Assembly: GCA_050293885.1 (NCBI GenBank) | Contig: JBNKNO010000012.1 | Span: 3,999-67,998 of the forward strand | From: Nitrogeniibacter sp050293885 | GTDB lineage: Bacteria > Pseudomonadota > Gammaproteobacteria > Burkholderiales > Rhodocyclaceae | Reading direction: 5' to 3' | DNA length: 64,000 nt | Part shown: in pieces, positions 8,624 to 20,061 of the stretch | Numbering within the stretch: position 1 is the first letter of the stretch | Layout: every line of letters starts with the position of its first letter | Position numbers and translations under genes: made by a program | Notes under the pieces: generated by a model | Databases searched by the model: none | Told to the model about the DNA's origin: nothing | What the model saw: only the letters and a program-made list of their open reading frames with translations

Positions 8624-9760
8624 ATGAGCGAATCGGCACTGGAACCGGTCAAGGTTGCCGCACCATGGATGGATGAGCGCTCGCACAACATGCTGCGCGA
8701 GTTCTTCCGCGAGGGCCTTCAGTCCCGCTGCGTGCTGGTCGAGCCCGAACGCGCCCATGCCATCCTCGTCGACGTCGATCGTGGCGATGCCACCCGCCGC
8801 CTGGCTGACGCACGCGCGCGCTGGCCCGAGGTCGCGATCATCGAGTTGAGCGTGAACTACGCCGATCAAGCCTTGTTCGTACGCAAACCGCTGCGCCCCA
8901 AGGGCATGGCCCGCGCGCTCATGAGCGTGCGCCGCAAGCTGCGACTGAGCGACGACCCGGTCGCCGAATCGGTCAGCACCGGGGACGCCGACAGCAGCGC
9001 GGCAACACGTCCCGACACCCCGCTCTCACCCCGTGGCCCGGTGCCGGACCCGGGCACCGAAAGTCATTACGTGGGCCAGGCCAGCGATGTCGACGCCATG
9101 GCGCCCGACACCTGGGCGCGCGCCCAATACGACCCCGCCGACTATCTGCAAGGCCATCTGCAACGTGCCGCCGCCATGGCCGACGAGCGCGGACGCGCCG
9201 TGGCGATGACGGGTGTTTGGGGCTGCTGGGTGATTCCGCCGGGCAATGGCTCGGTGCAGGTCGACATCCCGGATCGCCAGTTGCGCTCCCTGTGCGTGGT
9301 CAGCATGGGGGCGAGCGACGTGCGTTTCGATCCGCTGGACAATGCCGCCGAGCTGACATGCTCGCCGCAATTCACGCCACGCGACAACCTGCTGTGGAAA
9401 GTCGCGCTGTGGACGGCCCGTGGTCGCGTGCCGCAGACGACGCCGCTCGACGCGCCGGTCTACCTGCGCCACTGGCCCGATCTGAACGAGTTGCTGGTAA
9501 CGCCTGACGCCATTCGCATTGCCGCGCTGTGGCTCAATCACCCGATCAACCTGATGGCACTGGCGGAACGATTGCACATCCCGCAACGCCACGTGTTCAG
9601 TTTCTACGCGGCCTGCGCCGCCATCGGCCTGGCCGGCGTCGCACGACGCACCGCCGATACACTGGTGGACGCCCCGCAGGTCAGTGCCTCGGGCATGCGC
9701 TCACTCATCAGCCGGCTCGGCGAACGACTCGGTTTGAGCACCCAGACTGAATCCATCTGA
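8624..9760 (+). CDS. unknown protein with degenerate receiver-like N-terminus
   Basis: A 378-residue soluble protein. Residues about 25-110 look like a receiver domain: a strand ending in Asp (AILVDVDRGD), a second strand (VAIIELS) and the conserved Lys-Pro turn (FVRKPLRPKG) before a last helix. The acidic pair of true receivers is not evident. After a disordered linker (about 115-155), the C-terminal part has Trp-rich segments (VWGCWVIPP, LLWKVALWTARGR, YLRHWPDL) and a final helical module (LAERLHIPQRHVFSFYAACAAIGL) that resembles a winged-helix or DNA-binding end. A GGGAGACAGG ribosome site supports the start. It lies 135 bases after the TIR-CHAT-LysM gene on the same strand and may work with it. 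Function not recognised. Confidence 0.65.
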   Translation: MSESALEPVKVAAPWMDERSHNMLREFFREGLQSRCVLVEPERAHAILVDVDRGDATRRLADARARWPEVAIIELSVNYADQALFVRKPLRPKGMARALMSVRRKLRLSDDPVAESVSTGDADSSAATRPDTPLSPRGPVPDPGTESHYVGQASDVDAMAPDTWARAQYDPADYLQGHLQRAAAMADERGRAVAMTGVWGCWVIPPGNGSVQVDIPDRQLRSLCVVSMGASDVRFDPLDNAAELTCSPQFTPRDNLLWKVALWTARGRVPQTTPLDAPVYLRHWPDLNELLVTPDAIRIAALWLNHPINLMALAERLHIPQRHVFSFYAACAAIGLAGVARRTADTLVDAPQVSASGMRSLISRLGERLGLSTQTESI

Positions 9761-9811
9761 CGGGCCCCGGGGACCGACCGGCGTGACCGATGAGTCGACC
9801 GGGAACACGCG

Positions 9812-10783
9812 CTAACGCACCCGAAACAGCTGCGTCGCGTCGCGCTCGTTGGTGGCCGGATCGATCACGGTCACATCCATGCGCTGGCCGTCGGCGGACA
9901 CCACGAAGGTGGAACGCAGCGGGTAGCCGTTGAACATGTAGGTCGTTTGCCCCTGCCGGCCGGACAGCGTGCCGGTGCCGGCGACGTAGCCGTCCGGTGT
10001 CTGCCCCTGAAATACCAGTTCCGAGCCGCGCTGGACAATCTCGTGCATGCCGCCGTCGGAATCGCGCCACAAGCCCGTCAGGTTGATGGTCCCGGTTGCG
10101 GGGGCCACACTCACGCCACCCCCGGTCGCCCCCAGCGGTTGCGGCGAAGGCATCGGGGGCACCGGGTCCAACCCGCCATCCTGCTCCCCGATCAGCGCCG
10201 CCAATATCAGAAAGGCCAGCCCGCCGCCGATCCACCATTTCTTGCGCGACCCGGTTTTGCCGCTGCTTGTCGAGGTTGTTTGCGGCGCCTCGGCAGCCTT
10301 GGGCTCGGGCAACTCAAGCGCCTTGCGCAGCGTGTCCACAAGCAAGGACACGTCGAAATCCCAGCGCTTGTCGCTCAGTTCGATCGCGTTGCGTCGCGCC
10401 AGCGGTTCGAGATCCTCGGGCAGTTGCCCGGTGGTCGGCATCGTCGCCCCTTCGACCAGCACCGGAATCACGCGCACATCGGTGCGCGTCAGGGCGGTGG
10501 CGATCTCGAGACGCGTGTAGTCGTTCGGATCGTCCAGCCGACGGGCGCCGTCGGCGTCGGCCGCATCCACCCAGCGCGGCCCGATGACGGCGATGAGCAC
10601 ACCGCAGGAACGCAGCGCCCGCTCGATCGCCTCGACAAAGTCCATCCCCGGCTCGATGGTTTCCACATCGCGGAAGATGGACACCGTCCGCAGATGCTCC
10701 TTCAGGTGGTCGGTCAGCCGACCCGCCGCGCTCTGACTGTCCTGTCGCCGGTAGCTGACAAATATTCCTTGTTGCATGGCCAC
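9812..10783 (-). CDS. membrane-anchored TIR-domain protein
   Basis: A 323-residue protein. A TIR domain of the bacterial TIR_2 type occupies about 5-155 (IFVSYRRQDS, IFRDVETIEPG, CGVLIAVIGPRW), with Glu93 in the YTRLEIATAL helix at the putative NADase position. A Ser/Lys-rich linker leads to one membrane helix at about 183-199, preceded by SRKK (N-in topology). The C-terminal 120 residues are predicted periplasmic and resemble small beta-barrel/lipocalin-like modules (LTGLWRDSDGGMHEI, then repeated short strands). The ribosome site GGAG sits 8 bases before the start. Its gene converges on the receiver-like gene, and its N-terminal TIR is the second in a 5-kb stretch. Function inferred only at the level of TIR signalling or NAD depletion. 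Confidence 0.82.
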   Translation of the reverse strand: MAMQQGIFVSYRRQDSQSAAGRLTDHLKEHLRTVSIFRDVETIEPGMDFVEAIERALRSCGVLIAVIGPRWVDAADADGARRLDDPNDYTRLEIATALTRTDVRVIPVLVEGATMPTTGQLPEDLEPLARRNAIELSDKRWDFDVSLLVDTLRKALELPEPKAAEAPQTTSTSSGKTGSRKKWWIGGGLAFLILAALIGEQDGGLDPVPPMPSPQPLGATGGGVSVAPATGTINLTGLWRDSDGGMHEIVQRGSELVFQGQTPDGYVAGTGTLSGRQGQTTYMFNGYPLRSTFVVSADGQRMDVTVIDPATNERDATQLFRVR

Positions 10784-10842
10784 GACTCCGTCGTCTGTTC
10801 CGACTACACATTCTCAAAATAGTCGCCGCCCATCAACGGGGC

Positions 10843-10859
10843 GAACAATGACATTGTTC
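10843..10859. promoter_or_regulatory. 17-bp palindrome in divergent promoter region of the TIR gene
   Basis: GAACAATG-A-CATTGTTC is a perfect dyad, 60 bases upstream of the TIR gene start (10783, minus strand) and 173 bases upstream of the lipoprotein gene at 11032. Its AT-rich, odd-centred symmetry is typical of a dimeric repressor site. No dedicated regulator gene of the usual HTH type is adjacent; the receiver-like protein at 8624 is a possible candidate. Confidence 0.5.
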
Positions 10860-11031
10860 CACAGCCACTTACAGCAGATGTACAACACTCGCGCGGACAC
10901 GAATGGTTAAATTGATGTGATCGAGTTGATGGCGCCGATACGCGCCCGCATACTGGCCCCTGATCCCGATTATTCGCCCGCCGACCGATGAGCTTCCGGT
11001 CGACACGACACCCACGTCTCAGGAAATCCGC

Positions 11032-11727
11032 ATGCTTCACCTACGGACCGCGATCGCGACCGCCCTGGTCGCGCTACTGACCGCCTGCAACGCCACCACG
11101 CCCACCAAGCCGGACCAACCCGCGTCGGCGCAAACGCCCGCGCCCGAGGCCGCTGCCGAACGCGAACCGGCGCCCGCACCGGAAGTCAGTGACGGCGAGG
11201 AAGTCAAAGAGGAAGAAGCCGCGGCGCCCGCCGAACAAAGCAATATCTACTATTCGCAGCAGGAATTCGAGCTGATGAGCGCCTGTGTGGGCATGTCGGA
11301 CACAGCCATGCACACCGCCATCCGCCGCCGCGGCGGCATGAGCGAAGAAGATGCCATGAACATTTACCGCGGCCGCCCCTTCGCCGAGGAAAACATGGCA
11401 ACGGTGCAGCAGGTTTATGCCGGCACCATCGGCAATGTGTGGGATTACACCGTGCGCACCTTTCAGCACTGCGCCATCACCACGGCGGGCGTGCCCGAAC
11501 CGCGCCTCAAACTGGCCAGCTACTGCCTGCAACGGCGGATGATCGGCGATCTGGCCTATTCCTTCAAAGCCAACGAACGGCCGAAGGAAGACGCCTATCG
11601 CTACTTCGCCAAATTCCGCAGCCCGGTCGTCCATCAGGTGATCGATGCGGTATATGCCACCGACGTGCCGAAAGAGGAAGTGAAGTCTCAGTTGTGGACG
11701 GGCTGCATGGCGCCGATTACCGGCTGA
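11032..11727 (+). CDS. lipoprotein, function unknown
   Basis: A 231-residue lipoprotein with a signal ending in the lipobox LLTAC (Cys19), then an acidic Pro/Glu/Ala spacer to about residue 70. The remaining domain is mainly helical with four cysteines (SACVGM, HCAIT, SYCLQR, TGCMAP), suggesting disulfides in the periplasm. No known family was recognised. It is divergent from the TIR gene and convergent with the small L7/L12-like gene, ending 9 bases before it. Confidence 0.7.
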   Translation: MLHLRTAIATALVALLTACNATTPTKPDQPASAQTPAPEAAAEREPAPAPEVSDGEEVKEEEAAAPAEQSNIYYSQQEFELMSACVGMSDTAMHTAIRRRGGMSEEDAMNIYRGRPFAEENMATVQQVYAGTIGNVWDYTVRTFQHCAITTAGVPEPRLKLASYCLQRRMIGDLAYSFKANERPKEDAYRYFAKFRSPVVHQVIDAVYATDVPKEEVKSQLWTGCMAPITG

Positions 11728-11736
11728 GCGCCCGGC

Positions 11737-11987
11737 TCAGCGCCTCACCCACCACCACGCAAGCAACCCCACGACGAGCACCACAATCCAGAGGCCATGG
11801 CCTCGCCGTTCCGGCGCACCGGCATGGCCTTGCGGAAATACCGCCGGATCCTTGCGGTAGGCATCCACCCGTTCCTTCGCTTGCTTGAGCCCGATCCCCT
11901 CGAGCTCACGAACGATCTTGATCGCCTCGATCGTTCGTCCGCGGGCGAGCGCGTCGCGGGCGGCCGGCGGCAGTGACGCCGGCACGC

Positions 11988-11991
<4 letters not shown>
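11737..11991 (-). CDS. small membrane protein with ribosomal L7/L12 C-terminal-like domain
   Basis: An 84-residue protein. Residues about 18-45 (TIEAIKIVRELEGIGLKQAKERVD) match the alpha-hairpin of the L7/L12 C-terminal domain, where translation factors dock. After a Gly/Arg-rich linker, a C-terminal membrane helix (LWIVVLVVGLLAWWW) with terminal RR anchors it. Its start codon overlaps the metH stop (11988-11991), so it is translated as the last gene of the metH transcript. Such L7/L12-like one-helix proteins recur in bacteria, but their function is not established. Confidence 0.75.
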
Positions 11992-15677
<3,686 letters not shown>

Positions 15678-15720
15678 GGGTCGGTCCTCGATCGGTCCTT
15701 TGAATCATAGCCGGCGCGCG

Positions 15721-15770
15721 CAAACAAAAACGGCGCGGCAAACCGGCAGAAGGGGTTTGCGAGCGCCGTT
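15721..15770 (-). terminator. conditional terminator in the metH leader (riboswitch expression platform)
   Basis: Read on the minus strand: AACGGCGC (15770-15763) and CGCAAACC pair with GGTTTGC and GCGCCGTT (15744-15729), giving a long near-perfect stem followed by TTTTTGTTTG. The 5' arm of this terminator contains GGCGCTC, the 3' pseudoknot strand of the SAH aptamer. The aptamer and the terminator are therefore mutually exclusive: SAH binding should prevent termination and turn metH on. Confidence 0.85.
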
Positions 15771-15828
15771 GTTCTTTGCTGAGCCTGGCCCCGGGATCAC
15801 AGCCTCACGGGTCGCAGCGCTCCTCAGC
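15759..15828 (-). ncRNA. S-adenosylhomocysteine (SAH) riboswitch upstream of metH
   Basis: On the minus strand the conserved SAH aptamer core is readable. P1 is GCTGAG (15828-15823) with CTCAGC (15783-15778). GAGCGCTGCGACC carries the 5' pseudoknot strand GAGCGC (15822-15817), which pairs with GCGCTC at 15766-15761. The highly conserved CCAGGCTC stretch follows the variable loop. This compact form lacks the extra hairpin seen in the ahcY copy. It begins about 10 bases downstream of a good promoter and ends in an overlapping terminator (an ON switch). Confidence 0.93.
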
Positions 15829-15837
15829 AGGCTGCTG

Positions 15838-15866
15838 ATTTTACTGGGCTTGTCACCCACTGTCGA
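15838..15866 (-). promoter_or_regulatory. sigma-70-like promoter of metH
   Basis: On the minus strand, TCGACA (15866-15861) and TAAAAT (15843-15838) are separated by 17 bases. The predicted start near 15830 places the SAH aptamer at the very 5' end of the transcript, which supports both calls. From 15867 to 16055 I see no gene or further structure. Confidence 0.65.
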
Positions 15867-16055
15867 GCCTGCACGGCGCGCCGGTGGCGAACAAGTGGTA
15901 GCTACAAGGTCACAAAACGCCAACGGCATACGCGCCGGCGCACATCCTGGATCGGTCTACGGCCGAACGCACAGTGCGTCGAGCAAGACATTCGGGGTTG
16001 AAATGAGATGGGCAGGCGCGGGGACAGCGCATCGACCAGCGCCGTGATCTTGCGA

Positions 16056-16412
16056 TCAAGGCGCTTCGGGGGCCGGCGCGGTGGTCGACAGCAGCCGTTC
16101 GATGGCGTCCTGGATCTTGCCGTTGGACTGGCGCTGCATCCAGTCGTTGGTGAACATCAGCAGCGGCTCGATCTGTTTGGCATCCAGCGGCTCCTTGCCG
16201 AGCAGATCGAACAACTCGAGCGCGGCGTCGTGCACCTCGCTACCCGGCTCCGCCGCAACCTGACACACCATGGAGACCGCCATCAGGTCGGTCAGATGCG
16301 CTTCGCAGAACCACGGTTGCCCGATGGCGTCGAGGGCAATCAGCGCAGGCAACTCGGTCGTCGTGCGTTTCTTGACGCCGAGCGGCAGCAGCTTTCGTCG
16401 CTTTTTCTTCAT
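16056..16412 (-). CDS. conserved hypothetical protein, small, basic N-terminus
   Basis: A 118-residue soluble protein beginning with a run of lysines and arginines (MKKKRRKLLPLG), followed by a helical domain with no cysteine-rich or enzymatic motif (residues 35-105 are mostly amphipathic helices; EPLLMFTNDWMQRQSNGK near the end). The reading frame is open further upstream to 16643, but that extension has atypical composition and no ribosome site. Divergent from the gene at 16617. Function unknown. Confidence 0.55.
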   Translation of the reverse strand: MKKKRRKLLPLGVKKRTTTELPALIALDAIGQPWFCEAHLTDLMAVSMVCQVAAEPGSEVHDAALELFDLLGKEPLDAKQIEPLLMFTNDWMQRQSNGKIQDAIERLLSTTAPAPEAP

Positions 16413-16616
16413 GGAGCGGACAACGGCACGGCGTTGAAAAGCTTTAGCGCGTGTTCCAGCGACCCGCGGCGACACCCCCGGCCGCAGCACCGCAGACCGG
16501 CGCAGCGCGGTAAAACAGTGTGTCGAGGGACTTGACACCCCGCGTGGCGAGCACAAGGGGACAAACAACAAACGTCGATAATTCAATCGCTTGAAAAGAC
16601 GGGCACAACAATTGCG

Positions 16617-17480
16617 ATGCTGTTCAGGATGAAGCACGCACATTACTTCGCCCCTCTTTTCGTCGCAGTTTTCAGCCTCTGCACCGCGGAAGTCGCCTTG
16701 GCGCGCCTCGATAGCGTGTCGCAGCCCGCCGTCGCGTCACCGCAGGAGACTTTTACCGGCGCGGCGACCGAAGAAGAAACGCCGTCGGTCGCCATCAGCA
16801 ACGTCGACCTGGGCCACGCCTCGAAAGACCCGTACAAGGCCATGGTCGAAGACATCGTCGCAACGCCGACATCGGATCGATCGACAGTCTCCGGCCAGCT
16901 TGCCGCCAAGAAAGGCCACTCGCTCTTCTACGACGAAGATGAAGTGAAGGCGCGCATGGACTCGGTGAAGTCGACCTTCTCTTCCCTGTTCGGCGACGAT
17001 GAACCGCAAGCGACATCGGACGAAGAACGCGAGCTCGGCCTGCAAAAAGACATTGCCATGCGCGGCGCCTACAAGGGCACGACGCTGGCGGGCGGCTCGA
17101 CCTTTGGCGGTGCTTCGTCGTCCGCACGCACGCAGCAGAACGACGCGGAAAAAGTCCGCCTCGCCGAACTGGCGTTTCTGATCTGGGACATCCTCACGCA
17201 CCCGCTGACCCTTGCGGTTGTTGTGTTCTACGGCTTGGGGCGGCTGACGATCGCGATCTTTCGCGTTGCCAGGAACCCCCGAGGCGACAAGCGCAAAGGT
17301 CGGCGTTCAAGCAGCCGCCGCACCCGCGACCGCCCGCTTGAACCCGCCATGGCGCAGGCGGCGCAAGCGCACGAGCAAGAACGGGAGCCAACGCGAGAAC
17401 GGCGTCATCGTCATCGGCGCCACGCATCGCGCCGGCGCCGAAGCCAGCGCAGCTTTCTCGACTATTTCCGCTCGGTGTAA
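16617..17480 (+). CDS. membrane protein with very basic C-terminal tail, function unknown
   Basis: A 287-residue protein (or 283 from the ATG at 16629). It has a signal-like N-terminal hydrophobic stretch (about 8-28, cleavage after ALA), then a Ser/Asp/Glu-rich extracytoplasmic region. One membrane segment follows at about 184-212 (AELAFLIWDILTHPLTLAVV and onward). A strikingly Arg/His/Lys-rich tail from about 218 to the end is predicted cytoplasmic. The tail could bind nucleic acid or acidic lipid. No family recognised. Confidence 0.6.
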   Translation: MLFRMKHAHYFAPLFVAVFSLCTAEVALARLDSVSQPAVASPQETFTGAATEEETPSVAISNVDLGHASKDPYKAMVEDIVATPTSDRSTVSGQLAAKKGHSLFYDEDEVKARMDSVKSTFSSLFGDDEPQATSDEERELGLQKDIAMRGAYKGTTLAGGSTFGGASSSARTQQNDAEKVRLAELAFLIWDILTHPLTLAVVVFYGLGRLTIAIFRVARNPRGDKRKGRRSSSRRTRDRPLEPAMAQAAQAHEQEREPTRERRHRHRRHASRRRRSQRSFLDYFRSV

Positions 17481-17519
17481 CACGCGCAGCGCGTGATCGC
17501 CGAGGCCGGCACGCTGGAC

Positions 17520-18743
17520 TCAGTCCAGCCAGAAGCGCTCCAGATGCTCCAGGCCCCAATCGGCGGGGTTCTCGACACCGGCAATTTCCTCACGACAGGC
17601 GGGCGAGGCCAGATCCATGACCTGCTGCGGAATCGGCGCATTGCTACGCGCGGAGAAGAAAGCGCGAATCTTGGGCGTCAGCATCGAAGTCGGGTGCTGC
17701 TCGATCACCACGGCGAGTTTGTCTGTCTTGGTGCGCACCAGCGCACCGACCGGGTAGATGCCCATGCTGCGCACGAAGGCCTTGAAGATGCGTTCGTCGA
17801 AATGGCCTTTCCAGGACGCCATGCGCCGCAGCGACTCGGCCGGATCCCAGCCGGACTTGTAGGGTCGATTGGAGGTGACCGCATCATAGACGTCGCACAC
17901 CGCGCCCATGCGTGACAGCAGGCTGATGTGCTCGCCCGCCAAGCCCTTGGGATAGCCACTGCCGTCGACCTTTTCGTGGTGATGCAGGGCAATGTCGAGC
18001 GTCCCTTCGGTGGCATCGCCGGCTTCGCGCAGCAGCTTCCAGCCCTCCTCCGGGTGCGATTTCATGATCTCGTATTCCGCGTCGGTGAGCTTGCCGGGCT
18101 TGTTGAGCACCTCGATCGGCATCAAGGCCTTGCCCAGGTCGTGCATCAGCCCGCCAATGCCGGCCTCGGTCACCAGCGCCTCGTCGAGGTCCAGCTGCCG
18201 CGCCAAGGCGATCATGAGCGCGCACACGGCGATGGAGTGCATGAAAGTGTATTCGTCGTGGGTCTTGATGCGCGCAACGCTGATCAGCGCGGAGGGATTG
18301 CGCAGCACCGAGGCGGAGATCTCCTCCACCAGCGGCATGGCGTCGCCCGTCTTGACGACCTTGCCCATGCGCGCATCGCTGAACATCGATTTCATCTCGC
18401 GCTTGGCCATCTGGCAAAGCTTTTTCGCCTGCGCGACCTCGGCCTGCATGCTGGCTTTGGGCGTCGGTTTTGCCGCAGCGGGCGTGACGATATCCGGCGG
18501 CGGCGCAGCCGGCTCGGGCGGCGGCGCGGGGCGCGCGGCGGGCTCGTTTGCCACCATGACGTCGTCGCCCTTGTCGGTATCGATCCAGACCTTGTCGATG
18601 CCGTGCTCGCGGATCGTGCGCAGATCGTCGGCCGATTCGATCAGGAACGCGTTCTTGACGAAAGGGTGATTGAGCCAGGACACGCCGAGCTTGGCCAGAT
18701 ACATGCCAACCCGCAGCTGACTACTGTGGATTTCTTTGATCAT
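17520..18743 (-). CDS. HD-GYP domain cyclic-di-GMP phosphodiesterase with DUF3391
   Basis: A 407-residue cytosolic protein. Residues 1-65 are the DUF3391 N-terminal domain (SSQLRVGMYLAKL, FLIESADDLR), followed by a Pro/Ala linker (68-100). The HD-GYP domain spans about 140-340: HD metal ligands His201-Asp202 (MHDLGK), the HHHEKVDGSGYP signature with Gly263-Tyr264-Pro265, and the later DVYDAVTSNRPYK. All catalytic residues look intact, so hydrolysis of cyclic-di-GMP is expected, lowering levels of this biofilm signal. The regulatory input is unclear. There is no receiver domain. Confidence 0.93.
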   Translation of the reverse strand: MIKEIHSSQLRVGMYLAKLGVSWLNHPFVKNAFLIESADDLRTIREHGIDKVWIDTDKGDDVMVANEPAARPAPPPEPAAPPPDIVTPAAAKPTPKASMQAEVAQAKKLCQMAKREMKSMFSDARMGKVVKTGDAMPLVEEISASVLRNPSALISVARIKTHDEYTFMHSIAVCALMIALARQLDLDEALVTEAGIGGLMHDLGKALMPIEVLNKPGKLTDAEYEIMKSHPEEGWKLLREAGDATEGTLDIALHHHEKVDGSGYPKGLAGEHISLLSRMGAVCDVYDAVTSNRPYKSGWDPAESLRRMASWKGHFDERIFKAFVRSMGIYPVGALVRTKTDKLAVVIEQHPTSMLTPKIRAFFSARSNAPIPQQVMDLASPACREEIAGVENPADWGLEHLERFWLD

Positions 18744-18878
18744 CGATCGGGGGGACAGCCTCTCTCAGCGTGAATGTCTTGCGCCTTGTACGGACACATT
18801 TCAGTCATATATCGGCGCCGGCCCGCCGGGTCTTGAATGCATCGGACAGGTTCCGTGCCGCAGCGCACGACGCTCCCC

Positions 18879-19430
18879 CTAGAAACCGATGCCGACGCCG
18901 CCGCCCCAACCGCCACTGCCGATGTGGAATCCGCCAAACCAACCGCCGGCGCCGACGCGATCGCGCGCATAGACGTAGGAGACGGAGGTGCGCACCACGC
19001 GCCCGTCGCGAAAATGCACGTTGAACTGGGTGGCGATGCCCGGGTTGCCGATGTTGCTCACGTTCCAGTCGCGCACGGTTTCGCCCGAATTGGCAAACCG
19101 GAACTCGGCGCGATGCGGGCCCAGCCGATCGGCGACTTCGGCCATGCTCAGGCCCGGCGTGATCTCGCCACGGTAAGCTTCGTCCAGCGCGTCCCAATGC
19201 TTCACCACCTGCCCGGCGGCATCGAAGCGCACGTTCACGAAGGTGGTGCCAAAGGGCTGGGTGGCGTACTGCCACAGCTCTGCGCCATCGGCCTGCCGGA
19301 CGATGCGGCTCGGCGTACCGAAACCGCGCACCACCTGCGCTTTTGTCTGCCCGAGCTCAAGCCGCGGAAACAAGGCGCACGCGCCCAGCAGCCCCACCAG
19401 CGCCATCGTCAGGCAGGCCCGCCTAGCCAA
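18879..19430 (-). CDS. BamE/SmpA-like lipoprotein (duplicated domain), copy 2
   Basis: A 183-residue lipoprotein with a lipobox LLGAC (Cys18), followed by two SmpA/OmlA-like halves. The first opens with LELGQTKAQVVRGFGTP and the second with ITPGLSMAEVADRLGP, each followed by strands of the BamE fold. A Gly-rich tail (GAGGWFGGFHIGSGG) closes it. It is a paralogue of the adjacent gene, whose 3' end overlaps its start by 8 bases. It is unlikely to be the housekeeping BamE because of the internal duplication; possibly an envelope accessory protein. Confidence 0.72.
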   Translation of the reverse strand: MARRACLTMALVGLLGACALFPRLELGQTKAQVVRGFGTPSRIVRQADGAELWQYATQPFGTTFVNVRFDAAGQVVKHWDALDEAYRGEITPGLSMAEVADRLGPHRAEFRFANSGETVRDWNVSNIGNPGIATQFNVHFRDGRVVRTSVSYVYARDRVGAGGWFGGFHIGSGGWGGGVGIGF

Positions 19431-19908
19431 GCTGCACCGTTTCCCGACCAGTCCGCGTCACCTGCCCGTTGTCGTCGAAAAACACGTTGAAATAGATCGA
19501 TTGGGACGGCATCCGGTCATCGAGCAGCCAGTCCCACACGGTCTCGCGCTTGTTGGGGAAGTGCGTCTTGCGCGCCGGCTTGCCAATGAGCCGACGCACC
19601 TGGGTTTGCGTCATGCCGGGGGTGATGCTCGCCATGCGCGCGTCGGTGAGCACCTGCTCGACCTGCTGCACGATGCCGTTGGCGTCGATGGTGAGGTGGT
19701 AGCAGGTGATGCCCGAGGGCTGCATCGAGTACTCCCACACCACCGTGCCGTCGTCGTTGCGCCACTCGATGCCCGGCGGGCCCATGTGCTCCTGCACTTC
19801 GCCGCGCGAGGTCACGCCCGGGCGGATGTCCTCCATCAGGTAGCGTTCGCACCCACCCAATCCCACCAGTCCGAGCAGCCCCAGCAAGGTCATCAGAATC
19901 CGCTTCAT
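19423..19908 (-). CDS. BamE/SmpA-like lipoprotein (duplicated domain), copy 1
   Basis: A 161-residue lipoprotein with lipobox GLGGC (Cys20). Two BamE-like halves are visible: IRPGVTSRGEVQEHMGPP with VWEYSMQP, then ITPGMTQTQVRRLIGKPARK with VWDWLLDD. The PG(V/M)(T/S)..V...(M/I)G.P pattern is the SmpA/OmlA signature. Same order and spacing as the downstream paralogue, with which it forms a translationally coupled pair. Function inferred only as outer-membrane-associated. Confidence 0.75.
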   Translation of the reverse strand: MKRILMTLLGLLGLVGLGGCERYLMEDIRPGVTSRGEVQEHMGPPGIEWRNDDGTVVWEYSMQPSGITCYHLTIDANGIVQQVEQVLTDARMASITPGMTQTQVRRLIGKPARKTHFPNKRETVWDWLLDDRMPSQSIYFNVFFDDNGQVTRTGRETVQLG

Positions 19909-20061
19909 CTTTCACTCCCGGGGCGCGCGTGCACGCGCCGAACCCCTTGGTTAGAATGTGTGCCTGTGCTCCACGGCGACATGCCCGCTTCATGCCACGG
20001 CCCGCCGCGGAGGAATACGCATCCATTCTGACACTCCAAAGTCATGAGGAGTCCTGGCGAA

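Noticed and set aside
15867..16055. Possible cobalamin riboswitch upstream of metH
   Set aside because: No B12-box-like conserved core was found. The leader is fully explained by the SAH aptamer, its terminator and a promoter.
16413..16643. N-terminal extension of the small basic hypothetical protein (frame open to 16643)
   Set aside because: The extension has Cys/Arg-rich composition unlike a protein, no ribosome site, and would overlap the start of the divergent gene at 16617.
20044..20061. Upstream in-frame ATG of the Liv-type binding protein
   Set aside because: It precedes the AGGAG ribosome site, which only fits the ATG at 20062, and it would lengthen the signal peptide with a non-signal sequence.
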